A stretch of DNA of 64,000 nucleotides, from positions 248,001 through 312,000 of the forward strand of contig NZ_CP019427.1 of assembly GCF_009834545.1 (NCBI RefSeq), written 5' to 3'. Numbering within the stretch: the first letter of the stretch is position 1; each line of letters starts with the position of its first letter. This DNA comes from Pseudomonas sp. S04. GTDB taxonomy: Bacteria; Pseudomonadota; Gammaproteobacteria; Pseudomonadales; Pseudomonadaceae. The notes under the pieces were generated by a model. It ran no database searches. It worked only from the letters and a program-made list of their open reading frames with translations, and was not told where the DNA came from. Positions 20,076 through 32,345 of this stretch are shown here, piece by piece. A program made the position numbers and the translations under genes.

Positions 20076-21617
20076 ATGACGCAAGCCAATAACGCCGTAT
20101 ACACCGATCTGAGTGTTGACGATCTGGTCAAAGAAGCCCTGCAGCGCGGTGAAGGCGTGCTTGCCGATACTGGCGCGCTGGTCGTAGAAACCGGTCACCG
20201 CACCGGTCGTTCGCCGGTCGACCGTTTCATCGTTGAAGAGCCGTCCACCCAGGCAGCCATTGCCTGGGGCCCGATCAACCGCAAGTTCCCGGCCGACAAG
20301 TTCGATGCCCTGTGGGCTCGCGTCGAGGCTTTCAACAACGCGCAAGAGCATTTCGTTTCCCACGTTCACGTTGGTGCTGCCCAAGACCACTACCTGGCCG
20401 TGAAAATGACCACCCAGACTGCCTGGCAGAATCTGTTCGGTCGTTGCCTGTTCATCAACCCGGCCCAGTACAACCCGGCCGGCCGTGAAGAATGGCAAGT
20501 GCTCAACGTGGCCAACTTCGAGTGCGTGCCAGAGCGTGACGGCACCAACTCCGACGGTTGCGTGATCCTCAACTTCGCACAGAAGAAAGTGCTGATCGCC
20601 GGCATGCGTTACGCCGGTGAAATGAAGAAAGCCATGTTCTCGGTACAGAACTTCCTGCTGCCGGCCGCTGACGTGCTGCCAATGCACTGCGCCGCCAACA
20701 TCGGCGAAGAAGGCGACGTGACCCTGTTCTTCGGTCTGTCGGGCACCGGCAAAACCACCCTGTCGGCCGACGAAAGCCGTTACCTGATCGGTGACGACGA
20801 ACACGGCTGGGGTGAAGGCGTGGTGTTCAACATCGAAGGCGGTTGCTATGCCAAGTGCATCGACCTGTCCGAGAAGAACGAGCCGGTTATCTGGAAAGCC
20901 ATCAAGCACGGTGCAGTCCTGGAAAACGTCGTTATCGACGACGCCAAGCACGCCGACTACGCCGATGTCAGCCTGACCCAGAACAGCCGCGCCGCGTACC
21001 CGCTGGAGCACGTTGCCAAGCGTTCCGAGCAGAACCTGGGTGGCGAGCCAAACGCTGTGATCTTCCTGACCTGCGACCTGACCGGCGTTCTGCCGCCAGT
21101 GTCGATCCTCAACGAAGAACAAGCGGCCTACCACTTCCTGTCCGGCTACACCGCTCTGGTGGGCTCGACTGAAATGGGTTCGGGCAGCGGCATCAAGTCG
21201 ACCTTCTCCACCTGCTTCGGCGCACCGTTCTTCCCGCGTCCGGCTGGCGAATACGCAGAGCTGCTGATCAAGCGCATCCGCGGCTTCGGCTCCAAGGTCT
21301 ACCTGGTCAACACCGGCTGGACCGGCGGTGGCTACGGCGTCGGCAAGCGTTTCAACATCCCGACTACCCGTGCGGTGATCGCAGCGATCCAGAGCGGCGC
21401 TCTGGTCGGTACCGAGACCGAGCACCTGGACACCGTCAACCTCGACGTGCCAGTGGCCGTACCGGGCGTTGAGACTGGCCTGTTGAACCCACGCAACACT
21501 TGGGCTGACAAAGCCGCCTACGACGAAGCTGCCAAGGCCCTGGCCGGCCTGTTCATCGAGAACTTCAAGAAGTTCGACGTGAGCGACGCCATCAAGGCTG
21601 CAGGTCCTAAGCTGTAA
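20076..21617 (+). CDS. pckA: Phosphoenolpyruvate carboxykinase (ATP)
   Basis: Converts oxaloacetate and ATP to phosphoenolpyruvate, CO2 and ADP, the entry step of gluconeogenesis, in the cytosol. The protein is 513 residues, normal for the ATP-dependent class. Motifs are the kinase-1a loop [16 protein letters not shown] at about 218-233, the metal site [14 protein letters not shown], and the substrate end [20 protein letters not shown]. The codon use is strongly biased, as for a highly expressed gene. A strong terminator follows directly. Confidence 0.96.
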   Translation: MTQANNAVYTDLSVDDLVKEALQRGEGVLADTGALVVETGHRTGRSPVDRFIVEEPSTQAAIAWGPINRKFPADKFDALWARVEAFNNAQEHFVSHVHVGAAQDHYLAVKMTTQTAWQNLFGRCLFINPAQYNPAGREEWQVLNVANFECVPERDGTNSDGCVILNFAQKKVLIAGMRYAGEMKKAMFSVQNFLLPAADVLPMHCAANIGEEGDVTLFFGLSGTGKTTLSADESRYLIGDDEHGWGEGVVFNIEGGCYAKCIDLSEKNEPVIWKAIKHGAVLENVVIDDAKHADYADVSLTQNSRAAYPLEHVAKRSEQNLGGEPNAVIFLTCDLTGVLPPVSILNEEQAAYHFLSGYTALVGSTEMGSGSGIKSTFSTCFGAPFFPRPAGEYAELLIKRIRGFGSKVYLVNTGWTGGGYGVGKRFNIPTTRAVIAAIQSGALVGTETEHLDTVNLDVPVAVPGVETGLLNPRNTWADKAAYDEAAKALAGLFIENFKKFDVSDAIKAAGPKL

Positions 21618-21631
21618 GTGTTGGTCTGATG

Positions 21632-21664
21632 CAAAAAAGCCGCCCCTCGGGGCGGCTTTTTTGT
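21632..21664 (+). terminator. Rho-independent terminator of pckA
   Basis: GCCGCCCC and GGGGCGGC form a perfect stem with a short loop, preceded by A6 and followed by T6. It can also stop leftward transcription. Confidence 0.92.
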
Positions 21665-21688
21665 GCCTGTGATTGAAGCGCTGCACAA

Positions 21689-22819
21689 TCAGCGAATATC
21701 CAGGTAGCTGGACTGCTCAAACACCAGGCTCGCACTCAGCCCTGCCTTCGGCTGCAGGGTCGGACCCTGGACCGTAGAGAAGGCGGTGCCTTTGCTGCCA
21801 TGGGAGACGTAACGCTCGCCCTGTTCCTGCTCGTTGAAGTAGGTATAGGACTCTTTGCGCATGCGTACGTAATCGGCGTCGGCTTGTTCGATGGCATTGT
21901 GGTGGTTCTGCAGATCCGCAGTCGACAGCTGGAGCATCTTGTCGAGCTTAACGCCCCAGCGGGTCAGGCAGCGCTCGGCGAAGTGGCGAACTATCAGGCC
22001 GGGTTCCGGCAGTTGTTTCGGGCCACGGGTGCCCTTGAGGGAAGCGTTGCCGGCCAAGGTGCCGTGGCGGCCGGCCATGGGGTAGATATGGGTCCTGGTG
22101 CTGTTGTGAGTCAGCGGGATAACGCAGCAAAACCCCTTGGAGCGTTCGTCGCGGGCAAAAAAGCCAACATACTCTTTGACGTTGGCGCCAAGTGTCACCC
22201 GCTCAGGCTGAAAGTTCAGGGGGCCAGGAACAGGGTCGACGGCAAAGATATTCACCGGTACCTGTTTCAGTTCAGGATCATCGAGCATCATGTTGGCCAA
22301 CATGTGACAACTTACCGCACCGCGACTCCAGCCAACAAGATTGACAGTGGTCGGGATAATACCGTCCTTGCGGAACATTTTGATTATTTGTTCCTGTAAC
22401 TCCTGCTGGCTGACCGGACGTTTGCCGTAATTGTACTTGCGCCAGAACCATGAGCCGACTTTTTTGACCTCTTCAATGGGAATGCCGGCAGCTTTCAGGC
22501 GATTATATTCTTCTTCGCTTAGTTCGAGGCGTTGCCAGGAACTCTTGCCCTTGATGAGTTGCAGGGCGTGCTTGACGTTTTCTACCCAGCCACTGCCGAA
22601 CAGGCTTCCGGCAATACCGTATTCTTCGGATTCGTAGAACATTTCGTCGGCTTGCAAGTTGCTGCTGCCGGGTCCGTCGATCACTGCCCATTCGGCAAAC
22701 TCTCGACTAAGTTCGTGGCTGGCCAGAGTGGAAACAAGTTCGCCGTTCCAGTACGTATCATTCGTAGCGTCGAACTTAGTCGAGCCGGTTCCGCAGAAAT
22801 ATATAGTTAATGTGGTCAT
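21689..22819 (-). CDS. Putative lipase-like alpha/beta hydrolase, unknown role
   Basis: A 376-residue protein with no signal peptide. The nucleophile elbow VNLVGWSRGAVS has Ser165 in GWSRG, followed by a possible acid Asp195 (IFAVDPVPGP) and a candidate histidine near 258 (PMAGRHGTLAG). GWSRGA with a downstream AVDPVPG resembles DUF2235/Tle-type hydrolases, some of which are type VI secretion effectors. No immunity or secretion gene is adjacent except possibly the small gene upstream. Codon use is AT-richer than neighbours, suggesting recent acquisition. The substrate is unknown. Confidence 0.6.
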   Translation of the reverse strand: MTTLTIYFCGTGSTKFDATNDTYWNGELVSTLASHELSREFAEWAVIDGPGSSNLQADEMFYESEEYGIAGSLFGSGWVENVKHALQLIKGKSSWQRLELSEEEYNRLKAAGIPIEEVKKVGSWFWRKYNYGKRPVSQQELQEQIIKMFRKDGIIPTTVNLVGWSRGAVSCHMLANMMLDDPELKQVPVNIFAVDPVPGPLNFQPERVTLGANVKEYVGFFARDERSKGFCCVIPLTHNSTRTHIYPMAGRHGTLAGNASLKGTRGPKQLPEPGLIVRHFAERCLTRWGVKLDKMLQLSTADLQNHHNAIEQADADYVRMRKESYTYFNEQEQGERYVSHGSKGTAFSTVQGPTLQPKAGLSASLVFEQSSYLDIR

Positions 22820-22921
22820 TGGGGGCTGCCTTGATTTTTTTAATGAATAGGCAGGTTAGGTTTGAATGGCTAAGTATTGAAGGTGCTTAGTGTTGCTGGA
22901 TTTTAGTGTGTGTGGGTAACT

Positions 22922-23209
22922 TCAAGTTTGTTTTGGCATGCGCTGTTGCATGACTTCAAGCAAGTCACTGCCGTCTTGAATCAATAGATATAACGCGTTG
23001 ACGATATGCGAAATATCCTTGACGTCCGCCTGGTTGAAACACAGGCAGTAAAAGGTTTCCAGCAAGTTGCTGGCGGCGCGGATGCGTTGTTGAGCCGCGT
23101 CGAGCAGAGCCTGGGGAGTGGCGTGGGTGTCGATGACCAGTACCGGGGTATCGCCGGCGGCAGAGCTCAGCCGACGATAGCGCTCGAAAAACGGAGTTAA
23201 GGTGCTCAT
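22922..23209 (-). CDS. Small protein of unknown function
   Basis: About 95 residues from the ATG at 23209 (MSTLTPFFERYRRLSS). It is mostly helical (PQALLDAAQQRIRAASNLLE) and ends MQQRMPKQT. The central pattern recalls the DUF3077/DUF6124 proteins that are numerous in Pseudomonas, but I am not sure. An ATG nine codons upstream is an alternative start, and neither has a strong ribosome site. It lies 102 bases upstream of the hydrolase gene on the same strand and could be its partner. Confidence 0.5.
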   Translation of the reverse strand: MSTLTPFFERYRRLSSAAGDTPVLVIDTHATPQALLDAAQQRIRAASNLLETFYCLCFNQADVKDISHIVNALYLLIQDGSDLLEVMQQRMPKQT

Positions 23210-23631
23210 GGGCAAGGTTCCGGTAGGCATATACGAAATCGCTCGGTAAGGGGCGGTTGCGCCTTGCTGCAAACTATAGGGAGTGCTGGCAAGGCGCAGC
23301 AAGATGGCCTGCATGGACGGCTGTTGTAGGGGAATTACACGACGATCGGAAGCTGGCCTACAGGCGTTTCGCGGTTTTTTTGGGCGGATGGCCAAGACGC
23401 GGATTTCCCACGTGTTGGGTAGGTTTGACGCTTGGCGAGACGGCGTCAGCTCGACAAAACTGAGTAGGATGTTTCGCATTGAAATGCACGATTCGCGAGC
23501 GTTGCAGAGTCGCGGGTCATGGGACGTTCTCCCTGTATCATTCCGTATCTTTTTATCCCCGACCTTTTCTCGACGTGCTGCACTCGCCCGCTAGGCTTTT
23601 GGCATTGCCGCCGTCAATGGAGTGACCGCTC
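23210..23631. other. Intergenic region upstream of recQ
   Basis: About 420 bases between divergent genes. I see no convincing open frame, RNA or repeat; it should hold the recQ promoter and that of the small gene on the left. Confidence 0.4.
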
Positions 23632-25581
23632 ATGCACAACACCCTCGAACAGGTCTTCGGTTATCCACAGTTTCGTCCCGGCCAGGCGGCGGCGATCAGT
23701 GCAGTGCTGGCGGGGCGCTCGGCAGCGGCGATTTTCCCCACCGGCTCCGGCAAGTCCTTGTGTTACCAGTTGCCGGCCTTGCTGTTGCCCCACCTGACGC
23801 TGGTGGTCTCGCCGCTGCTGGCGCTGATGCAGGATCAACTGGCATTCCTGCAACGGCACGGCATCGCCGCAGCCAGTATCGATTCGGCCCAGAGCCGTGA
23901 TGACGCCAACGAGGTGATGGCGCGGGCGCGCAGCGGCGAGTTGAAGATCCTGATGATTTCCGTGGAGCGCCTGAAGAACGAGCGTTTTCGCAATTTTCTG
24001 CAGCAGGTGCCGATCTCGCTGCTGGTGGTGGACGAGGCACACTGCATTTCCGAGTGGGGTCATAACTTTCGCCCGGACTACCTGAAGCTGCCGGACTACC
24101 AGCGCCAGTTCAACATCCCCCAGGCCTTGTTGCTGACCGCCACCGCGACGCCCAAGGTCATCGTCGACATGCAGGCCAGGTTTGCCATTGCTCCGGATGA
24201 TGTGGTCACCACCGGCTTCTATCGGCCCAACCTCAATTTGCTGGTGGAGCCGGTACGTGGCCAGGACAAGCGCCGGCGCCTGGTGCAGTGGCTGGGCGAA
24301 CGGGCCGGGCAGCCGAGCATTGTCTACGTGACCCTGCAGAAAACCGCCGAACAGATCGCCCAGCACCTGAGCCAGCAAGGGCTTGCAGCCGAGGCCTATC
24401 ACGCCGGTCTACCCCATGATCAGCGCGAAGCGATTCAACGCCGGTTCATGGGCGGCCAGTCCAATTGCATTGTCGCCACCATCGCCTTTGGCATGGGGAT
24501 CGACAAGAGCGACATCCGCAATGTGGTGCATTTCGACCTGCCCAAATCCATCGAAAACTACAGCCAGGAAATCGGTCGCGCCGGACGAGACGGTGAACCC
24601 TCCGACTGCCTGGTACTGGCCAATCGTGACAGCCTCAACGTGCTGGAAAACTTCGTCTATGGCGACACCCCGGAGCTCGATGGCATCCGCTGTGTGCTCG
24701 ATGAGCTGCAAGCGTGCGCGCCGGAGGGGCAATGGGAGTTTTTGCTGGGGCCGCTGGCCGATCACAGCAACATTCGCCAGTTGCCGCTCAAGACCCTCCT
24801 GGTTCAACTGGAACTCAAGCGCCTGATCGCCCCGCGGTACGCCTATTTCGCCGAGTACCGGTTCAAGTTTGTACTGGAACCTGAAGCGTTGTTGGCACGT
24901 TTTACCGGCGAGCGCCGGGACTTTGTCGAAGCCATCATCCAGACCTCAAGCCGCGCGCGAACTTGGGTCACGGTCGATTTCGACGCGCTGTACCTGCGAT
25001 ACCAGGCTGAGCGCAACCGGGTGGTCAAGGCCCTGGATTACTTCCAGGAGCAAGGCTGGATCGAGCTGGAAAGCAAACAGACGACCGAGGTCTACAGCCT
25101 GCTCCAGAGCGACTTCGATGCGCAGGCGTTGAGCCTGGACCTGCATGCGTATTTCACCCGGCACGAACGCACGGAAGTTGCGCGGATCCACGCCATGCTC
25201 GATCTGTTCGCCACTGATCACTGCCTGGGTTTTCGTCTGGCGCAGTATTTCGGTGATAACAATGCGCCTCGGCAATGTGGGCATTGCTCGGTGTGCCATG
25301 GTCAGGTTGCCCGTCTGCCGGCGCCCCCCGAATTGCCGGCACTGGCGGATAAAAACTTCGAGGCCCTGTGCGGCGACTTTATCCGCAGGCACCAGGGCTT
25401 CAGCGCTCAGGTGCCGAGCGCGGATCGGCTGACGCGGTTTTTGTGTGGCATCAGCATGCCGCTGTTTACCAAGCTCAAGGCCCGATCAATTCCCGGCTTT
25501 GCGGCGTTGGAGGCTTACCCTTACGCCGAGGTGCGCAGTTGGGCCGAGCACCATCTACCTGTAGGAACATCCATCTGCTGA
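23632..25581 (+). CDS. recQ: RecQ-family ATP-dependent DNA helicase
   Basis: A 3'-5' superfamily-2 helicase of 649 residues. Walker A is PTGSGKSLCYQLP with Lys41, the DEAH box is LLVVDEAHCISEWGHNFRPD at about 135, and motif VI is SQEIGRAGRDGEPSDC. A RecQ zinc-binding region lies near residues 535-560 (CGHCSVCHG). The C-terminus is short; I do not see a typical HRDC domain. Pseudomonas often has more than one RecQ, so this may not be the main RecQ of the genome. It probably acts in DNA repair or recombination. Confidence 0.85.
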   Translation: MHNTLEQVFGYPQFRPGQAAAISAVLAGRSAAAIFPTGSGKSLCYQLPALLLPHLTLVVSPLLALMQDQLAFLQRHGIAAASIDSAQSRDDANEVMARARSGELKILMISVERLKNERFRNFLQQVPISLLVVDEAHCISEWGHNFRPDYLKLPDYQRQFNIPQALLLTATATPKVIVDMQARFAIAPDDVVTTGFYRPNLNLLVEPVRGQDKRRRLVQWLGERAGQPSIVYVTLQKTAEQIAQHLSQQGLAAEAYHAGLPHDQREAIQRRFMGGQSNCIVATIAFGMGIDKSDIRNVVHFDLPKSIENYSQEIGRAGRDGEPSDCLVLANRDSLNVLENFVYGDTPELDGIRCVLDELQACAPEGQWEFLLGPLADHSNIRQLPLKTLLVQLELKRLIAPRYAYFAEYRFKFVLEPEALLARFTGERRDFVEAIIQTSSRARTWVTVDFDALYLRYQAERNRVVKALDYFQEQGWIELESKQTTEVYSLLQSDFDAQALSLDLHAYFTRHERTEVARIHAMLDLFATDHCLGFRLAQYFGDNNAPRQCGHCSVCHGQVARLPAPPELPALADKNFEALCGDFIRRHQGFSAQVPSADRLTRFLCGISMPLFTKLKARSIPGFAALEAYPYAEVRSWAEHHLPVGTSIC

Positions 25582-25671
25582 ATGTCGCCCATCAGCGTAA
25601 TTGACTTCAAAAAGCCTGGCCGGCTGACTATGGTGATCGCTGTCTAAGGATCGCCAACAAGAGAGCAAACA

Positions 25672-26907
25672 ATGAGCCAGACGCCATTCCAGATTCAGCG
25701 TGCCGCCGTGATCGGCGCAGGCACCATGGGCCGTGGCATCGTCATGTGCCTGGCCAATGCCGGGGTGCCGGTGCAGTGGGTCGACAACAATCCGCAGATG
25801 CTCGACCAGGCGCTGACGGCCATCGCCCAGACCTGGGCGCACAACGTGCGTCAGGGCCGTATCGACCAGGCCGAGGCGGATGCGCGCATCGCCAGGGTCA
25901 CGGCCGCTGCGGACTACGCGGCGATCAGCGAGGTGGACCTGGTGATCGAGGCGGTCTACGAAAACCTCGAGCTCAAGCAGCAGATCTTTCGCCAGCTCGA
26001 CGGGCTGCTCAAGCCCCAGGCAATCCTGGCCAGTAATACCTCGGCCCTGGACATCGACGCCATTGCCGCGGTCACCCAGCGTCCACAACAGGTGCTGGGC
26101 CTGCACTTCTTCAGCCCGGCGCACATCATGAAACTGCTGGAAATCGTGCGTGGTGCGCACACCGCCCCGGCGGTACTGCAGGCAGCCAAGGTCCTGGGCG
26201 AACGCATGGGCAAGGTCAGTGTGGTGGCGGGTAACTGCTTCGGCTTTATCGGCAACCGGATGCTCAATACCTATGTGCTCGAGGCGCGCAAAATGTTGCT
26301 CGAGGGTGCATTCCCCTACCAGGTCGATGCCGCGCTGCAGGGCTTCGGTTTTGCCATGGGGCCGTTTCGCATGTACGACGTGGTCGGTATCGATCTCGGC
26401 TGGCGCGCCCGCGAGTTGGCCGGTGTCGGCCAGGATGAGGATGAAATCCAGTTGGATAACCGCCTGTGCGAGCAAGGACGTTTCGGCCAGAAGAGCGGCA
26501 ACGGCTACTACCACTACGAGCCGGGCAGCCGCCAGGCCGAGCACGATCCTGAGGTCGATGCGCAGGTCTTGCGGGTCAGTGAGCAGCTCGGTTATCAACG
26601 CCGCGAGATCGGCACTGAAGAGATCCTCGAGCGCTGCCTGCTGGCATTGGTCAACGAGGGGGCCAAGATTCTCCAGGAAGGCATTGCCGAATCCGCGCGG
26701 GACATCGATCTGGTTTACCTGAACGGCTACGGGTTTCCGGCGGACAAGGGCGGGCCGATGGCATGGGCGGACCAGCAAGGACTGGCCGCGATCGAGGCGC
26801 GATTGTTGCGCCTGGAGGCCGAGCGGGGCGCCTTGTGGAAGCCTGCCGGGATCATCCGCCAGTTGGCCGCGAGTGGCGGACAGCTGGCGCGGTACCAGGC
26901 TGACTGA
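25672..26907 (+). CDS. 3-hydroxyacyl-CoA dehydrogenase
   Basis: Oxidises a (3S)-hydroxyacyl-CoA to the 3-oxoacyl-CoA with NAD. The protein is 411 residues with a Rossmann domain (AAVIGAGTMGRGIVM, glycines at 15-20), the catalytic region LGLHFFSPAHIMKLLEIV with the His of the His-Glu pair, and two tandem C-terminal 3HCDH domains (RMLNTYVLEARKMLLEG; LVNEGAKILQEGIAES). There is no enoyl-CoA hydratase domain, so it is a standalone enzyme. It is followed by an acyl-CoA thioesterase in the same direction. Which pathway it serves (fatty acid, aromatic or carnitine) cannot be told. Confidence 0.85.
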   Translation: MSQTPFQIQRAAVIGAGTMGRGIVMCLANAGVPVQWVDNNPQMLDQALTAIAQTWAHNVRQGRIDQAEADARIARVTAAADYAAISEVDLVIEAVYENLELKQQIFRQLDGLLKPQAILASNTSALDIDAIAAVTQRPQQVLGLHFFSPAHIMKLLEIVRGAHTAPAVLQAAKVLGERMGKVSVVAGNCFGFIGNRMLNTYVLEARKMLLEGAFPYQVDAALQGFGFAMGPFRMYDVVGIDLGWRARELAGVGQDEDEIQLDNRLCEQGRFGQKSGNGYYHYEPGSRQAEHDPEVDAQVLRVSEQLGYQRREIGTEEILERCLLALVNEGAKILQEGIAESARDIDLVYLNGYGFPADKGGPMAWADQQGLAAIEARLLRLEAERGALWKPAGIIRQLAASGGQLARYQAD

Positions 26908-26955
26908 GCCCCGCTGCAGCCACTACACTGCCAGCCCCTTTGCACGAGAAACCTC

Positions 26956-27387
26956 ATGACTGACCGCATGCCCCAACGCGCCGACTACCGGCACTTCCAG
27001 CCGATCATCACTCGCTGGCACGACAACGATGTGTATGGCCATGTGAACAATGTGACCTACTACAGCTTCTTCGACACGGCGGTGAACACCTACCTGATCG
27101 AGGTCGGTGGCCTGGATATCCATGACGGCGAAGTGGTCGGGTTTGTGGTGAGTTCGGCGTGCGATTACTTCGCCTCGATTGCGTTCCCCGAGCGCATCGA
27201 CATCGGCCTGCGGGTCGGCAAGCTGGGCAACAGTTCGGTGCAGTACGAACTGGCTGTGTTCAAGGCCGGTGAGGAGGATGCCTGTGCGGCCGGGCGCTTT
27301 GTTCACGTATTTGTCGATCGGGCTTCGAACCAGCCGGTGACCATCCCTGCCGGGCTGCGTGCGGCGTTGGAGCGATTGCTGGCCTGA
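26956..27387 (+). CDS. YbgC/FadM-type acyl-CoA thioesterase
   Basis: A 143-residue hotdog protein of the 4-hydroxybenzoyl-CoA thioesterase family. The catalytic motif [20 protein letters not shown] near residue 19 has the characteristic Asp and the HVNN helix start. It lies 48 bases after the 3-hydroxyacyl-CoA dehydrogenase gene and probably shares its transcript, hydrolysing a CoA thioester of the same pathway. A terminator follows. Confidence 0.82.
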   Translation: MTDRMPQRADYRHFQPIITRWHDNDVYGHVNNVTYYSFFDTAVNTYLIEVGGLDIHDGEVVGFVVSSACDYFASIAFPERIDIGLRVGKLGNSSVQYELAVFKAGEEDACAAGRFVHVFVDRASNQPVTIPAGLRAALERLLA

Positions 27388-27391
27388 AACG

Positions 27392-27422
27392 AAAAATCGC
27401 AGCCCGAGGGCTGCGATTTTTT
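27392..27422. terminator. Terminator between the thioesterase and glycine-zipper genes
   Basis: AAAAATCGCAGCCC and GGGCTGCGATTTTTT form a stem with A- and T-tracts on the two sides; it can serve both convergent genes. Confidence 0.9.
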
Positions 27423-27449
27423 ACGCGGGATTTGCGTGATGCGACGGGG

Positions 27450-27944
27450 TCAGTCGCGATAATGCTTGTGCTTGCGATGCCCATAGGCATGGCCGCGACC
27501 CGGGTGGCCGTGACGGTAGTAGCGACGGTCATCGCGACCACCGCGGTAGCGACGATCATCACGATCGTCACGGTCGTCGTCATAGCTTTTATTACCCATG
27601 TAGTTACCCAGCGCACCACCGGCACCGCCGCCGGCTGCTGCGCCGATCAGACTGCCCGAGGTACCGCCGACGCTGCGACCGACCACGTTGCCGCCGGCTG
27701 CGCCCAGCGCACCGCCGATCGCGGCTTCGCCACGGCTGCGTTTGTCGGCGCCCACCGCACTACCACCAGCACCGCCCAGTGCTGCACCAATGGTTGAGCC
27801 AGTGCTGCCGCCCAGTGACTGACCGACGACCGAGCCAAGAACCCCGCCCAATGCGCCGCCCACACCGGCTTCGGTGGTGCCTCCAGCTGACGCGACGCCA
27901 CTGATCAGGCCAAGGGACAACAAGAGAATCGAGGAGAACTTCAT
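27450..27944 (-). CDS. Glycine-zipper outer-membrane-type protein
   Basis: A 164-residue exported protein. The signal peptide is MKFSSILLLSLGLISGVASA with likely cleavage after residue 20. Residues ~22-115 are Gly/Ala repeats of the YMGG/glycine-zipper type (GGALGGVLGSVVGQSLGG and related blocks), which form membrane-inserted helices. The tail from ~120 is extremely basic and polar (DDRDDRDDRRYRGGRDDRRY, then HGHPGRGHAYGHRKHKH). Its function is unknown; envelope integrity or metal binding by the His-rich tail are guesses. Confidence 0.75.
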   Translation of the reverse strand: MKFSSILLLSLGLISGVASAGGTTEAGVGGALGGVLGSVVGQSLGGSTGSTIGAALGGAGGSAVGADKRSRGEAAIGGALGAAGGNVVGRSVGGTSGSLIGAAAGGGAGGALGNYMGNKSYDDDRDDRDDRRYRGGRDDRRYYRHGHPGRGHAYGHRKHKHYRD

Positions 27945-28101
27945 AGAGGAGCCTCAGAGGGATGACGCCGCGATCCTGAGGCTGTGTCAGGATGGTTACA
28001 ATCGAAATCCGACGAGTAACACGACCTTCGCACATTTTGCTAAGTTGTTGTTTTTGCTGCGGAACTTAATTGAATTTTGCAGGTCTTTAGTTACTTGAGA
28101 C

Positions 28102-28132
28102 AGGCCGCTTTGCTAACAAAGCGGCCTTTTTT
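28102..28132 (+). terminator. Orphan rightward terminator
   Basis: AGGCCGCTTTG and CAAAGCGGCCT form a perfect 11-base stem with a four-base loop, followed by T6 on the + strand. On the - strand the stem is not followed by a T-run. Both flanking genes are on the - strand, so there is no coding transcript for it to end. The 130 bases upstream may encode a small RNA. Confidence 0.75.
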
Positions 28133-28178
28133 GTGGGCGTTGGTTAAGCGCAGGCGGCCGACAATTCGACGCCAGGCT

Positions 28179-30523
<2,345 letters not shown>

Positions 30524-30527
<4 letters not shown>

Positions 30528-31363
30528 GCTTGATTCTCCATCGCAGGGCTATACACCCGCGGCGCACTTTTGTGCGGCAAGTGGATGAGATTGAGGTTGT
30601 GCCGGCGCGCCCACTGCAAGGCAAGGCCGGTGGGCGACGACAGGCTGACCAGGGTCTGGATCCCGGCGCGCAGGGCTTTCTGGATCAGTTCCAGGCTGCA
30701 GCGACTGGTGACAATCGCCACCCCGCCCGCCGTCGGGATGTCCTGCCGGACCAGGGCGCCGATCAGCTTGTCGAGGGCGTTGTGCCGGCCGATGTCTTCG
30801 CGGCCCAGCAGCAACTCGCCCTGGTTATTCATGAACACCGCCGCGTGCACGGCCCCGCAGTGCTGCCCCAGGGGTTGGAAGGCATTGATGCGCTGGCGCA
30901 AGCCCTCCAGCCATTCGGCCGGCGGCAGGGGCGCACCAGGCAAGACGGCGAGCTGCGGCAGGGCCTGCTCCACGGCCTCGACGCCACACAGCCCGCAGCC
31001 GCTGGTACCGGCCAGTTGCCGACGCTGCTGCTTGAGGTTCCAGAACGCACGGCTGGCAATATTGACCTGGGCGTACTGCGCAGAGCCCGAGCCGCTGAGT
31101 TGCATGTCGTAGATATCGCTCAGATCACTGATGATCCCGCTGCCCAGGCTGAAGCCGACGATAAAGTCTTCGAGATCGGTCGGGGTCACCAGCATCACTG
31201 CCTGACTGATGCCGTTGTAGGCAATCGCCAGCGCGACCTCTTCAGCCAGAGCGGTGCTGGCACTGGTGCTGAGGTCGAGGTTGCAATACTGGTAGCTCTG
31301 ACTGGCGGCGGGCGCGGGCGTGTCGAGGGCGGGCGCCGCGCAGGTCGGGCGCTTGGCGTTCAT
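30524..31363 (-). CDS. fdhD: FdhD, formate dehydrogenase accessory sulfurtransferase
   Basis: Transfers sulfur from the cysteine desulfurase IscS to the molybdenum cofactor of formate dehydrogenases, making them active. The 279-residue protein has the essential CXXC in TSGCGLCGVE (C123 and C126), plus the FdhD core LEDFIVGFSLGSGII and LLLGREDIGRHNALDKLIGA. It is first in a two-gene operon with the oxidoreductase, overlapping by four bases. Confidence 0.93.
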
Positions 31364-31457
31364 GGGGCTGTACCGGCGGGTTATCCAGCTTTAAGCCTAG
31401 GCGCGGCAAAGTGTCGCGTCTAATCGCTAATACTGATCTACCGATAGATGGCGTCGA

Positions 31458-32345
31458 TCAAGAGCCGGCTTGTGATCTCTGATAAATCGCAAAACAGGCT
31501 TCCGCCAGGGCTGAGCGCGGTGCGCTGCGGCGCATGATCAGCCCCAGGCGGCCAAGGGTTTGCGCGTTTGCAATCGGCTGCAGGCGCAGGTGTTCGGTCA
31601 AGGCTTCCAGGCCACCTTCCAGGGGCATGATGGCGCAACACAGGCCACCGTGGACGGCCTGCAACAATTGATGAACGGCATCGGTCTGCAGCAATGGTTG
31701 TGGGTTGAGGCCCCGGCTGTGGAAATTGTGGTCGATGGACTGGCGAAAGTGCATGCCGCTGGTGAGCATGCCCAGTGGCAACTCGATCAGCGCTTCCCAG
31801 CTCAAGGGCGTCTCGCCGAAAGTGAAGAAACGCTGGTCATATAGCAGGCCCATGCGGGTTTCGCTGAAGGCCAGCGAGTCGAAGCGCTCGCCATCCAGGC
31901 GCTCGAGATAGGACACACCCAGGTCCAGGCGGTTGTTCGCCAGTTGTTCGAGGATTTGCTCGGAGCTCAGGGCCGACAGCTCGAAGCGCAGGTTCGGGTG
32001 TTCGCCGTGCAACTGGTGCAAGAGCGGCAGCGGATCGAAACTCGACAGCGGCACCACCCCCAGGCGCAGTGTGCCGACCAGGTTACCGCGACAGGCCGCA
32101 GCTTCCGCGTACAGGCCGTCATAGGCGGCCAGCACGGTGCGCGCCCAGGCCAGCACCCGCTCACCGGGGGCGGTAAAACCTTCGAAACGCTGGCCGCGAT
32201 TGACCAGCGGCAGGTCCAGCTCTTCTTCCAGGCTGCGCAAGCGCATCGACAGGGTGGGCTGGGTGATGTGGCAGCGCGCGGCGGCCTGGCCGAAGTGGCG
32301 GGTTTCGTCGAGGGCGATGAGGAATTTCAGCTGTTTGATGTCCAT
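31458..32345 (-). CDS. LysR-family transcriptional regulator
   Basis: About 295 residues from ATG 32345 (MDIKQLKFLIALDETRHFGQ); an ATG two codons upstream is too close to the AGGA to be favoured. The N-terminal winged helix-turn-helix is typical (AAARCHITQPTLSMRLRSLE), followed by a substrate-binding domain from about residue 90 (LRLGVVPLSSFDPLP). It is in tandem with, not divergent from, the fdhD-oxidoreductase operon, so its target is not obvious. A divergent lysM gene lies across 136 bases. The effector is unknown. Confidence 0.85.
   Translation of the reverse strand: MDIKQLKFLIALDETRHFGQAAARCHITQPTLSMRLRSLEEELDLPLVNRGQRFEGFTAPGERVLAWARTVLAAYDGLYAEAAACRGNLVGTLRLGVVPLSSFDPLPLLHQLHGEHPNLRFELSALSSEQILEQLANNRLDLGVSYLERLDGERFDSLAFSETRMGLLYDQRFFTFGETPLSWEALIELPLGMLTSGMHFRQSIDHNFHSRGLNPQPLLQTDAVHQLLQAVHGGLCCAIMPLEGGLEALTEHLRLQPIANAQTLGRLGLIMRRSAPRSALAEACFAIYQRSQAGS

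Noticed and set aside
19893..21686. A ~600-codon open frame on the - strand opposite pckA
   Set aside because: It is a by-product of the strong codon bias of pckA; composition (rich in Val, Gly, Gln, His) is not protein-like and there is no ribosome site or known motif.
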